DNA from: JADKAV01 sp963818505
Lineage (GTDB): Bacteria > Actinomycetota > Actinomycetes > S36-B12 > UBA10799
Assembly (NCBI GenBank): GCA_963818505.1
Contig: CAWFSJ010000005.1
Span: 868,001-932,000 of the forward strand
DNA length: 64,000 nucleotides
Direction: 5' to 3'
Both the position numbers and the translations under genes were made by a program. The notes beneath the pieces are model-generated. The model ran no database searches, was not told the DNA's origin, and was given only the letters and a program-made list of their open reading frames with translations. Positions 1 through 8,212 of the stretch are shown here, piece by piece. Position 1 is the first letter of the stretch. The number at the start of each line of letters is the position of its first letter.

Positions 1-336
1 AGCAACTGCGAGGTCCTCGGCGGCCTGCATCAGGGCGGCCGCCACACCAAGGCGCCGAGCGCGAGGCAAAACCGCGAGCATCCTGACCTCCAACTCGCCG
101 GGTACGGCGATGTTGGCCAGCGGTGAGTCCTGGGTCAAAGTCACCGAGCCGACTGGGTCGTCACCGACGACGGCGACCAGAACCACAGCCTGTTCGATGC
201 GGCTCGCGGCATCGAGCAGCGATCGGACGTAATCAGGGGAGTGCAGGGGATTGGCCCAGCCCTCCCCGACGTAGACCTCATTGATGATCGCGTTCACGGC
301 GTCCACGTCTGTGGCCGTGGCCCTTCGAATCTGCAC
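1..336 (-). CDS. GNAT-family N-acetyltransferase (C-terminus cut by window edge)
   Basis: The reverse strand encodes 112 residues starting at a GTG and running off the left edge without a stop. The start reads V/M-QIRRATATDVDAV, the usual beta1-alpha1 opening of GNAT acetyltransferases. The later segment LEVRMLAVLPRARRLGVAAA matches the acetyl-CoA pyrophosphate loop (V-x-x-x-x-R-x-x-G-hydrophobic-A). The substrate cannot be told. The gene is divergent from the patatin gene with only 17 bases between the starts, so the two must share or overlap promoters. The missing part is probably only the last one or two strands of the fold. Confidence 0.8.
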   Translation of the reverse strand, partial: MQIRRATATDVDAVNAIINEVYVGEGWANPLHSPDYVRSLLDAASRIEQAVVLVAVVGDDPVGSVTLTQDSPLANIAVPGELEVRMLAVLPRARRLGVAAALMQAAEDLAVA

Positions 337-353
337 GTGCCTATTGTCGAGGA

Positions 354-1256
354 GTGCGCATAGGACTGGCCCTGGGTGGCGGCGGTTTGACCGGAACTGC
401 GTTTCACGCCGGTGTCCTCACGGCACTTGCGGAGCACTACGACGCCCGCGAGGCGCAGGTCATCGTAGGCACATCGGCCGGTTCCACAGCCGCGGCCCTC
501 ATGCGATCCGGGTTCCCGCCGTCGGACTACGTCGCCAGAGTCGCCGGCCAGCCGATGTCGGCGCAGGGGCGGGCCATCTTGGGAGCCATGCCAGCCCTGT
601 CAGATCCGCAGCCGCCAACAGATCGCAAGCGCAAAGTGGCCTCCCCGCAGTTGCTCAAAGCGGCGTTGCGTGGCCCCTGGCGATTCCCGCCCGGCGTTGT
701 GTTCTCGGGTCTGCTGCCCGTAGGCACCCGGCCGGTCGACCCGGGGGCGCAACGGCTGCGTGGGCTGTTCAACGGGTGGCCAGACAAGCCGATGTGGCTG
801 ATCGCAGTGGATCTGGATTCGGGGCGACGCGTCGCGTTCGGCAGGGATGCACAAGCCGACGTGGGCGACGCTGTGTCGGCTTCCTGCGCCGTGCCCGGCT
901 ATTTCGCCCCGGTCGTGATCGATGGCCGACGGTACGTCGACGGAGGCGCATGGTCGATGGTCAGCCTCGATCTGTTGGCCGATGAGCAATTGGACCTTGT
1001 GATCGTCTCAGCGCCGTTGTCGACCACGGACTGGTTCGCGCGCGACCCGGGGAATGCGCCCCGAGTGGCCGCAAGGGCGCAGTTGGAACGGGAGGCCCGC
1101 AAGGTTCGTGCTGCCGGTGCTCGGGTGCTGATCGTGGCGCCCGACGCCAACCTGCGCTCAATCATGGGAACGAACTCGATGGTCATGGCAAAGCGAGCCC
1201 CCGTGGCTCTGGCGACCCTTGACTACGCGCGGCGGGTGTTCGCCGCCGGGCTGTGA
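354..1256 (+). CDS. Patatin-like phospholipase (RssA/NTE-type) family protein
   Basis: A 300-residue serine acyl-hydrolase. The oxyanion glycine loop GGGGLTG is at residues 8-14, the nucleophile elbow GTSAG at 39-43 gives Ser41, and the DGG motif gives catalytic Asp196, so the Ser-Asp dyad is complete. There is no signal peptide or membrane segment, so it is presumably cytoplasmic or membrane-peripheral. The family cleaves acyl esters of phospholipids or neutral lipids; the true substrate is unknown. The GTG start at 354 is preceded by GAGGA. It is followed after 4 bases by the convergent metal ATPase gene. Confidence 0.88.
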   Translation: MRIGLALGGGGLTGTAFHAGVLTALAEHYDAREAQVIVGTSAGSTAAALMRSGFPPSDYVARVAGQPMSAQGRAILGAMPALSDPQPPTDRKRKVASPQLLKAALRGPWRFPPGVVFSGLLPVGTRPVDPGAQRLRGLFNGWPDKPMWLIAVDLDSGRRVAFGRDAQADVGDAVSASCAVPGYFAPVVIDGRRYVDGGAWSMVSLDLLADEQLDLVIVSAPLSTTDWFARDPGNAPRVAARAQLEREARKVRAAGARVLIVAPDANLRSIMGTNSMVMAKRAPVALATLDYARRVFAAGL

Positions 1257-1260
1257 ATGC

Positions 1261-3510
1261 TCAGTCCTCGATCAGGGCGAACGCACTCTCCTCCTCGAGC
1301 GCATTGTGCAGGCGCAGGACCCCGTAGAGGCTGTACAGCGTGCGCCTCACATCGATGACCGTCTGCTCATCGGGGTCCTGCAGCAGCCGGTGCAGCGCGG
1401 CCACGTGGTGCTCGATCTCGGCGTGACTGCGGGTCAGCGCGCCGACAGCTTCGGCATTGCCGGTGATGCGGATCAGCGCGGGAACCAGTTCGGCCTCCTC
1501 CTGGCGCTCGTGTGGAACGAGTACGTTGTCGATCTCGTCCAGCAGTCCTCGGGTGGGAGTCAGCGAGCCCTCGTCTTCGAGCTCGTCGGCCACGTCGCGA
1601 ACTCGTTCGACCAAGGGCAGTGTCTGGCGATGGTCCTCGGCCAAACGAGCGAGAATGTCCGCGTCCGTCTGACGGATGCGACGCGTTCCCCGTGGCTTCA
1701 GCAGGCCCACGCGCAGGGCCCAAGCGATGGCCACCACGTCGATCCCCTCCTGCAACAAGGCGCCAGCCGCGGGTGCCAGCCACCCGAACGCCGCGGCCCC
1801 CATCGCGATGAAGCACAACGACATGCCGATCCAGGCCGCCTGAGTCGCGGTCCGGTGCGACATTCGCGCAACGGCCACGGCCTGTCCGAGGCGCTCGACG
1901 CGATCCACTGTGAGCACAACGTCTGCAGCTTCTGACGAGGCCGTGGCGCCTCGTGCCGCGAGGGCGACCCCGACGGAGGCGGCGGCCAGTGCGGGGGCGT
2001 CGTTGATGCCGTCGCCGACCATGATCGTGGGCCCGCGGGTGGACTCTGCCTCGACGACGGCGACCTTGTCGGCAGGCGACTGATCAGCCCAAACCGCGTC
2101 CACCCCGACGATGCGGCCGATGGAATCCGCGAGGTCGGCGCGGTCGCCGCTGACCAGCACGATGCGCTTCATCCCATCGGTACGCAGTGCCCGGACCATG
2201 CCCGGTGCATCGGGGCGGATGCGGTCAGCGAACAGCATCGCCGCCACCGGACGACCATCTACGCCCACGAAGGCGATGAGCGAACCGTCGAGGTCTGCAC
2301 GGCGTCTGGCCCGGTGCGCCCATCCAGGTTCCTCGCCGATCAGAATCCACGCCGCACGTCCGATGCGCACCGCACGACCTTCCACGGTGCCGGCCACACC
2401 TTGTCCGTGGATCTCCTGCACGTCCGAGGGCATGCTCAACTCGAGGTGGCGCTGCCGGGCTGCGTTGACAACGGCGGTGGCCAACACATGCGGTGACATC
2501 TGGTCCAGGCTGGCAGCCAACCGCAGCACCTCCGTCGCGTCGGCACCCGGCGCCAGGGCAGTGTGGACGACCTCGGGACGGCCGACCGTGAGCGTCCCGG
2601 TCTTGTCGAACAGGAGGACCTCGCCCGCAGCGAGCTGCTCCAACGAAGCCCCGCCCTTGACAACGACTCCTCGCTTCGCGCACTGTGAGACGCCGCCGAT
2701 GATCGCGATCGGCACGGCCAGCAGCAGTGGGCACGGAGTGGCCACGACCAGCACGGCAACCGCCGCCGTGGCCGTCCCGTTGAACCACCACGCCAGCCCA
2801 GCGATCACCAGGGACAGCGGGACGAACCAGAACGCAAGGCGGTCGGCCAGCCGCACGAAGGGGGCCGCCCTTGCCTGCGCCGAGGTCACCAAACGGATCA
2901 CTCCTGCGTAGGTGCTCTGCGACGCGACTGCGGTGGCCAGCATCGTGGTGGGGTGCCCGGAGTTGACCGTTCCGCTGCGGATCATGTCGCCGGCGGGGTG
3001 TTCGACCGGCAATGCCTCGCCGGTCAGGACGGACTCGTCGAAGGTACCCGACTGCCTCAAGCGGCCGTCCACGGGCACGATGTCCCCGGAGGCCAGCATC
3101 AGCACATCCCCGACGTCCACCTGATCCACGTCGATCTGCAGGACCTCGTCGTCGACGATTCGCCGGGCGATCCGCGGAGCGCGCTTGGCCAGCAGGTTCA
3201 ACTCACGCTCCGCGCGGGCTTGTGCACGCTCCTCGAGGTACTGGCCGGTCCCAACCATCACGGTCAAGATCGCCGCCGCGAAGTACTCGCCGGTGGCAAG
3301 GGTGCCCACGATCGCCAGGAATGCCAGGACATCCACCCCAGCGCGGCGGGCTCGAAGTCCGCGTACGAGGTTGACCAACGCGACCACAGCCCCGAGCAGA
3401 CCAACCAGAGCCCAGGCAGGTTGGCGAACGGACTCGACAACCGCCCCCACGATCAACAGCACCACGGAGACGGCCAGGAGAACGCTGCCCGGTCTGCGCA
3501 TGGCCTTCAC
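1261..3510 (-). CDS. P1B-5-type heavy-metal ATPase with C-terminal hemerythrin-like domain
   Basis: A 749-residue P-type ATPase. It has the actuator TGEALP loop (163-168), the transmembrane metal motif TPCP (258-261), the phosphorylation motif DKTGT (302-306) and a hinge GDGIND. No N-terminal metal-binding domain precedes the membrane part. TPCP in place of CPC or SPC is the mark of the P1B-5 subgroup, linked to Ni/Fe export in Sinorhizobium Nia. The last ~130 residues (from about 620) are rich in His and Glu with HxxxE-type spacing and look like a hemerythrin four-helix bundle, an arrangement known for P1B-5 pumps. The GTG start (3510) lies 1 base after the exonuclease stop, so the two are probably co-transcribed. 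Metal specificity is inferred from the motif only. Confidence 0.88.
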   Translation of the reverse strand: MKAMRRPGSVLLAVSVVLLIVGAVVESVRQPAWALVGLLGAVVALVNLVRGLRARRAGVDVLAFLAIVGTLATGEYFAAAILTVMVGTGQYLEERAQARAERELNLLAKRAPRIARRIVDDEVLQIDVDQVDVGDVLMLASGDIVPVDGRLRQSGTFDESVLTGEALPVEHPAGDMIRSGTVNSGHPTTMLATAVASQSTYAGVIRLVTSAQARAAPFVRLADRLAFWFVPLSLVIAGLAWWFNGTATAAVAVLVVATPCPLLLAVPIAIIGGVSQCAKRGVVVKGGASLEQLAAGEVLLFDKTGTLTVGRPEVVHTALAPGADATEVLRLAASLDQMSPHVLATAVVNAARQRHLELSMPSDVQEIHGQGVAGTVEGRAVRIGRAAWILIGEEPGWAHRARRRADLDGSLIAFVGVDGRPVAAMLFADRIRPDAPGMVRALRTDGMKRIVLVSGDRADLADSIGRIVGVDAVWADQSPADKVAVVEAESTRGPTIMVGDGINDAPALAAASVGVALAARGATASSEAADVVLTVDRVERLGQAVAVARMSHRTATQAAWIGMSLCFIAMGAAAFGWLAPAAGALLQEGIDVVAIAWALRVGLLKPRGTRRIRQTDADILARLAEDHRQTLPLVERVRDVADELEDEGSLTPTRGLLDEIDNVLVPHERQEEAELVPALIRITGNAEAVGALTRSHAEIEHHVAALHRLLQDPDEQTVIDVRRTLYSLYGVLRLHNALEEESAFALIED

Positions 3511-3511
3511 C

Positions 3512-4174
3512 TCATCCGGCTATCTCCAGGGTAGTCCGAGCGATGTGCTCGCGAGGCAGGTAGCGCTGGCCCATCTGGGTAGGCACCAGCGGGAACCCGG
3601 CGCGCCAACCGGGCGCCGGCCCCGCACGCTGCATCAGCTTGGGGAGCATCTGCGCCGTGGCCAGCGCATCGCCGAGCGCGGTATGCGCACCAACCACCTC
3701 GACCCCGGCCCATCGGCACACCGAGGCCAGCTTGTGGTCGGGGGTGGGCACGCAACGCTGCGCCACGCGCAGGGTGTCCAAGGCGGGAACCGACGGCACG
3801 CGCCGCCCCGCCCTGGAGAACTCCGCGCTCAAGAAGGCATCCTCGAAGGCCGCGTTGTGCGCCACCACCACGACGCCGGACAGCCAGGCAAGAACCGACC
3901 CCGCAACCTCGGCGAAAGTGGGCGCCTGCCTGAGCATGTCTTTGGTGATCCCGTGAACCGTCGAAGGCCCGGGCGAGCGACCTGGGTCGATCAGGGTCTC
4001 GAAGGCCCCCAGGTGACGGCCCGACGCGTCGATCCTGACAATCCCGATCTCCACGATCCGGTCGGGCCCGGCGGCCTGGAAGCCTGTGGTCTCGAGGTCG
4101 ATGACGGCGTAACCTGCCGACGAAAGTGCGTGCCCGCCACGCGGCACCGGGTAGATGAACATCCCCCGCTCCAA
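3512..4174 (-). CDS. DnaQ-like DEDDh 3'-5' exonuclease
   Basis: A 220-residue protein with the three Exo motifs: DLETTG (Asp26, Glu28), HNAAFEDAFL in the middle, and HTALGDALAT near residue 170, giving the DEDDh metal-binding set. It resembles the proofreading epsilon subunit fold of DNA polymerase III, but such stand-alone actinobacterial copies also act as general 3'-5' exonucleases. No clamp-binding motif could be recognised with confidence. It is the first gene of a likely two-gene unit with the metal ATPase; this pairing has no obvious functional logic. It is divergent from tspO. Confidence 0.85.
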   Translation of the reverse strand: MERGMFIYPVPRGGHALSSAGYAVIDLETTGFQAAGPDRIVEIGIVRIDASGRHLGAFETLIDPGRSPGPSTVHGITKDMLRQAPTFAEVAGSVLAWLSGVVVVAHNAAFEDAFLSAEFSRAGRRVPSVPALDTLRVAQRCVPTPDHKLASVCRWAGVEVVGAHTALGDALATAQMLPKLMQRAGPAPGWRAGFPLVPTQMGQRYLPREHIARTTLEIAG

Positions 4175-4252
4175 TCTGTCCTCTCGACCGTAGGCGGCGG
4201 GTATGACATCCCCGATTTGTCGAAAGGGTTGGATGTGGACAACCTTGAGGGC

Positions 4253-4726
4253 ATGAGCAAGGCAGTGCTTGTCGGCGTGAACCTCGCCATCCTGGCCGCC
4301 TACATCGTCGGGTCCGGGTTGTGGGTGTCTTCGGGCAGCTCCTGGTACAACTCATTGGACCGGCCCGCCTGGCAGCCGCCGGATGCCGTGTTCGGCCTCG
4401 CCTGGCCCTACAACTTCGGCATGCTCGCGGTGGTGGGCACCCTGGTGGCACTCAACGCAAGCTCCACATTGCGCGGCGTGTGGACCGGATTCTTCGCAGC
4501 GAGTGTGGTCGCCGCCCTGGCGTGGGCGAATCTCTTCTACGTCCAGCAGGCACTGCCTGGCGCAGCCATCGCCCTGGGTCTGGCAGCGGCCTTCACGGTG
4601 CCCATGGTCGTCGTCGCCTTCCGCTACAACCTCTGGGCGGGTCTGGCGATGTTGCCTTACATAGGGTGGCTGTGCGTGGCCACGTCCCTGTCTGTGGGCT
4701 ACGCAGTGCTCAACCAGGGGTCTTAA
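4253..4726 (+). CDS. tspO: TspO/MBR-family tryptophan-rich sensory protein
   Basis: A 157-residue protein with five hydrophobic segments, the usual TspO length. The signature WYNSLDRPAWQPPDAVFGLA is present (W-Y-x-x-L-x-x-P-x-W-x-P-P), followed by further conserved aromatic residues. TspO proteins sit in the membrane and bind porphyrins or steroid-like ligands and affect tetrapyrrole and stress responses. ATG 4253 was chosen because it directly precedes the first membrane helix and is preceded by GAGG; the frame remains open far upstream, but that part lacks any family similarity. Confidence 0.9.
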   Translation: MSKAVLVGVNLAILAAYIVGSGLWVSSGSSWYNSLDRPAWQPPDAVFGLAWPYNFGMLAVVGTLVALNASSTLRGVWTGFFAASVVAALAWANLFYVQQALPGAAIALGLAAAFTVPMVVVAFRYNLWAGLAMLPYIGWLCVATSLSVGYAVLNQGS

Positions 4727-4790
4727 GACCAAGGTCCTCTTGTGAGCCAGGTAGCGGCTGCGCAAGTGTGGTCGTGACAAAGGAGGAAAC

Positions 4791-5540
4791 ATGCTCACGA
4801 AGACCCTCATCGCCGGGACCGCCGGCCTCGCCCTTGCAATCCCCCTGAGCCCCGCCCTGGCCAAGAGCGGCGACGACCGCGTCGAGGTGTCCAGCGAGGG
4901 CCAGTGCTCCTCGACTGCGCGCTGGGAACTGAAAGTCAAGGAACGCGACGGTGGTGTTGAAGTCGAGTTCGAGGTCGACTCGAACGTCGTCGGCCAGGAC
5001 TGGGACTACACGCTCACCGGCCCCAGCGGCGTTCTGAGCACCGGCACCCAGACGACAACCGCGCCCAGCGGCTCGTTCAGCGTCGAGGTGAAGACCTCCG
5101 GTTCGGCAACCGACTCCTTCAAGGGTGTGGCCACGAACGCGGATCAGACCTGCGACTCGACCGTCAACGTCGGCGTCGGTGACGACGACTCAAGTGACGA
5201 CGACGCCGGCGACGACGACAACAACTCCGGTGACGACAAGGGCGGAAACCGCGATCGGGAGACCTTCGACGGCACCTGCACGGCGGGCTCCGAGATCAAG
5301 CTCAAGGTCAAGCGCAGCGCGGTGTTCCGCATCGCCGAACTCGAGGTGGACTCGAACGTCAAGGGTCAGAAGTGGCGCTACCAGATGATGCGCGGTGACA
5401 AGAAGATCGCCTCCGGCTCGGCCAAGACCAAGGGACGCAGTGGTTCTTTCTCCGTCAAGGCGAAGGCCAAGGGCAAAGGCAAACTGACTGCTTCTGCTGA
5501 GCGGGTCTCGGGCGGCGAGTCCTGCTCGACCGACGACTGA
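4791..5540 (+). CDS. Secreted protein of two related domains joined by an Asp-rich linker; unknown function
   Basis: 249 residues with a clear signal peptide (LTKTLIAG...PALAKS, cleavage expected after ALA near residue 24). The mature part has two diverged copies of one domain, marked by EVDSNVVGQDWDY in the first and EVDSNVKGQKWRY in the second, each bounded by a Cys pair. They are separated by a highly acidic linker of Asp, Ser, Gly and Asn at about residues 126-148, which could bind calcium or act as a flexible spacer. The Shine-Dalgarno AAAGGAGGAAAC is very strong, suggesting high expression. I do not recognise the family. Confidence 0.75.
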   Translation: MLTKTLIAGTAGLALAIPLSPALAKSGDDRVEVSSEGQCSSTARWELKVKERDGGVEVEFEVDSNVVGQDWDYTLTGPSGVLSTGTQTTTAPSGSFSVEVKTSGSATDSFKGVATNADQTCDSTVNVGVGDDDSSDDDAGDDDNNSGDDKGGNRDRETFDGTCTAGSEIKLKVKRSAVFRIAELEVDSNVKGQKWRYQMMRGDKKIASGSAKTKGRSGSFSVKAKAKGKGKLTASAERVSGGESCSTDD

Positions 5541-5551
5541 AAGCCGGCAAA

Positions 5552-5580
5552 GTGGGCGCCTCGCAAACCGGGGCGCCCAC
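5552..5580 (+). terminator. Hairpin after the secreted-protein gene
   Basis: GTGGGCGCC (5552-5560) pairs perfectly with GGCGCCCAC (5572-5580) across an 11-base loop, starting 12 bases after the stop codon. The T-tract that follows is weak, as is common in high-GC actinobacteria. Confidence 0.6.
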
Positions 5581-5636
5581 TGCTGCTTGTCCGGCGGCGG
5601 TCCAGCGGCTGAGACGTCACCTCAGCGCACAGCGAC

Positions 5637-6951
5637 ATGACGGGCGCAGAGGGGCAGAATCAACACGTGCCCAAGATCACTGAGGGTGGAGTCGTCCGCC
5701 GGGAGGTTCTTGCTTTCGCCATCCCAGGGTTCTTGCTGCTCGGGCTGCTGGCGGCACTGAGTTTCTGGGTGGCTCGAAGTGTCGCCAGTGACGAATCGGT
5801 TCGAGATGCCGTGATCTCGGCGCAGCAGGCAGAACAACTGGCCATCCAGCCGAACCTGCGCGGGGGTCTTGCAGACGGTGATCCGGAGGCGATCGCGGTT
5901 CTGGATGAGGTGGTGCGTCAGCGGTTGTTGACCGACCCGACCGTGACTGTGCGAGTGTGGCGCGAGGACGGCACCATCGTGTACGCGGACAAACCCCAGT
6001 TGATCGGCGAGCGCTTCGAGCTCGGGAGCCGAAGAACTCGAGGTGCTCGAGCGGGGCGGAGTGGACGCCGGGGTCAGCGACCTGACCAAGCCGGAGAACC
6101 GGTTCGAGCGCAACTACGGCGAACTCGTCGAGGTCTACCTGCCCGTCACAGCAGCGGACGGGACCACGTATCTGCTTGAGGTCTACCAGCGACAGGCGTT
6201 CCTGGACTCCGCCACTCAGAAGATGTTGATGGCACTGGCGCCCAGCATCGTGGGGGCCCTTGCGGTGCTGGCACTGATCCTCTTGTTGTTGGCGTGGCGG
6301 ATGGCCCGACGCCTGGATCGTGACCGACGCAACCGTGAGGAACTGCTTCTGTATGCGGTGAACTCCTCGGCGGCCGAACGCCGTCGGATCGCAGCGGATC
6401 TCCACGATGGGGTGGTGCAGGACCTGGCAGGGGTCTCGTTCGGGCTGACGGCCTTGTCCCAGGGGGCACAGGACCCAGCCACCAAGACGCAGTTGGCCAG
6501 CGCGGCCGATCACACCCGCAAGGCCGTGGGGTCGTTGCGCACGCTGCTGGTGGACATATACCCGCCCAATCTGCGTGAAGCCGGGCTCCCAGCCGCGCTG
6601 CAGGATCTGGCTGGCACCATGGCCTGCCCGGTCGACCTCGACCTGCAGCCGGGCCTGGCCCTTGACGACAAGTGCCAGCAGGCTCTGTACCGGATGGCGC
6701 GCGAGGCAACCCAGAACATCAGCAAGCACGCCCAGGCCGCACATGTTTGGATCTCGCTGCGCAGGCTGGGCGATCTGGTCGAGATGGTCGTCCGCGATGA
6801 TGGACGTGGGTTCGATCCCGTACAGGCGGAATCGGGTCACGTGGGCCTGACTTTGATGGCGGACCTCGCCTCCCAGATGGGCGGGGCGCTGGAGGTTGCA
6901 TCCACGCCGGGCGAGGGGACTCATGTGCGGATCACGGTGAGGTGCGAATGA
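5637..6951 (+). pseudogene. NarL-type sensor histidine kinase, split by a +1 frameshift
   Basis: The N-terminal frame (from ATG 5637 or GTG 5667) gives a first membrane helix and an extracytoplasmic sensor region up to about 6023. The rest of the protein continues in another frame: AEELEVLERGGVDAG, a second membrane helix, a HisKA_3 dimerisation motif with DLHDGVVQDLAG (phosphorylated His) and an HATPase_c domain with DDGRGFD. Removing one G from the GGG at 6024-6026 restores a single continuous protein. The catalytic part may also start alone at GTG 6043. The stop overlaps the response regulator start (ATGA). Because the partner regulator is intact, a homopolymer sequencing error is as likely as a real mutation. 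Confidence 0.8.
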
Positions 6952-7571
6952 TCTCGGTGGTCATCGCCGACGATCACGCCGTCGTCCGCGAAGGGTTGAG
7001 CCTTCTGGTGGCCAGCGAGGTCGATCTGGAGGTCGTGGCAGCGGTGGATTCCGGGGAGGCTGCCGTTGCAGCAGTGGTCGCCAACCAACCCGATGTCATC
7101 CTCATGGACCTCGCTATGCCGGGGATCGGGGGGATCGAGGCAACCCGTCAGATCAACGCCGCTGGGGAGTACGCGGTCGTGGTGCTGACAACCTTCGGGG
7201 AGTCCCAGCGCGTACTGGACGCGCTGGACGCCGGGGCGGTCGGCTACATGCTCAAAGACAGCCTGGGCTCGGAGGTGGTGGCCGGAATCCGATCGGCCGC
7301 CACGGGTGGTTCTCCGCTGGACCCGCGTGTGGCCCGGGCGCTGATCGAAGCCCGCCAGGCGCCCGTTCGCAAGGCCGATCCCGAACGCCTCACTGATAAG
7401 CAGAAGGAGGTTCTGGACCTCGTGGCCCGCGGCTTGTCCAACCGGCTCATCGCCAGGCAGATGGGGATCAGCGAGAAGACCGTCAAGGCCCACCTCACGG
7501 CCATCTACGCGGCCCTCGGCGTCACCGACCGTTTGCAGGCCGCATTGTGGGCCACCCAAGGCGGTTCCTGA
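6948..7571 (+). CDS. NarL/FixJ-family response regulator
   Basis: 207 residues. The receiver domain has the acidic pocket DDH (8-10), phospho-acceptor Asp54 in LMDLAMPG, the conserved Thr (VLTTF) and Lys in LKDS. The output is a LuxR-type helix-turn-helix (LTDKQKEVLDLVARGLSN ... SEKTVKAHL). It is the cognate regulator of the kinase just upstream, with start and stop overlapping by 4 bases, which couples translation. ATG 6948 was preferred to GTG 6942 because it forms this ATGA overlap. Target genes are unknown; the cation-transporter gene begins 2 bases after the stop and could be one of them. Confidence 0.92.
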   Translation: MISVVIADDHAVVREGLSLLVASEVDLEVVAAVDSGEAAVAAVVANQPDVILMDLAMPGIGGIEATRQINAAGEYAVVVLTTFGESQRVLDALDAGAVGYMLKDSLGSEVVAGIRSAATGGSPLDPRVARALIEARQAPVRKADPERLTDKQKEVLDLVARGLSNRLIARQMGISEKTVKAHLTAIYAALGVTDRLQAALWATQGGS

Positions 7572-7572
7572 A

Positions 7573-8157
7573 GTGTTGGAGGCATTCCTGCTCAGTTTCG
7601 GGATCATCTTCGTTGCCGAACTGGGCGACAAGTCCCAGTTGATGGCGATGACGTTCGCCACCCGCTACCGGTTCTGGACCGTGCTGGGTGGGATCACGAT
7701 TGCGACCGCCATCGTGCACTTGTTCTCCGTGGCGATCGGTCTTGCGGTCGGGACCGCCCTGCCGCTCGGGTTCATCAACCTGCTCGCCGGGCTCGCATTC
7801 ATCGGTTTCGGGTTGTGGACCCTGCGCGGTGACGAGCTGACGGAGCAGGACGAGGCGCGCGCCAAGCGCAGCAGTGGTTCCGCGCTGCTCGCTGTCGGTG
7901 TGGCGTTCTTTCTGGCCGAACTCGGGGACAAGACGATGTTGGCCACCATCACCCTGGCGACCAACAACGATTGGTTCGGCACCTGGGTCGGGTCGACCGT
8001 GGGCATGGTCGCGGCCGACGCTTTGGCCATCGGGGTCGGGGCGCTGCTCGGCAAAGCGTTGCCTGAGAAGGCAGTCAAGTACGGCGCGGCGGTCCTGTTC
8101 TTCCTCTTCGGCGGTTTGTTGATCGTTGAGGCGCTGCGCTCGGGATTCGGTGGCTGA
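7573..8157 (+). CDS. GDT1/TMEM165-family (UPF0016) cation transporter
   Basis: A 194-residue membrane protein with six or seven predicted helices. It contains the duplicated family motif AELGDKSQ near the N-terminus and AELGDKTM in the second half, the E-x-G-D-[KR]-[ST] signature of UPF0016/GDT1 proteins. Characterised members export or exchange Mn2+ or Ca2+; the bacterial member MneA exports manganese. The GTG start is 2 bases after the response regulator stop, so it is probably in the same operon, hinting that metal or envelope stress is what the two-component system senses (inference). Confidence 0.88.
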   Translation: MLEAFLLSFGIIFVAELGDKSQLMAMTFATRYRFWTVLGGITIATAIVHLFSVAIGLAVGTALPLGFINLLAGLAFIGFGLWTLRGDELTEQDEARAKRSSGSALLAVGVAFFLAELGDKTMLATITLATNNDWFGTWVGSTVGMVAADALAIGVGALLGKALPEKAVKYGAAVLFFLFGGLLIVEALRSGFGG

Positions 8158-8212
8158 CGCGTCTGCGGCGTGGTTCCCGGCCTGCCCAGACCCGCAGCCC
8201 TAGGCTCGGGCG

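Noticed and set aside
3185..4252. Long N-terminal extension of TspO in the same frame
   Set aside because: It overlaps two minus-strand genes with clear motifs, and TspO proteins are ~160 residues; the ATG at 4253 gives the family length.
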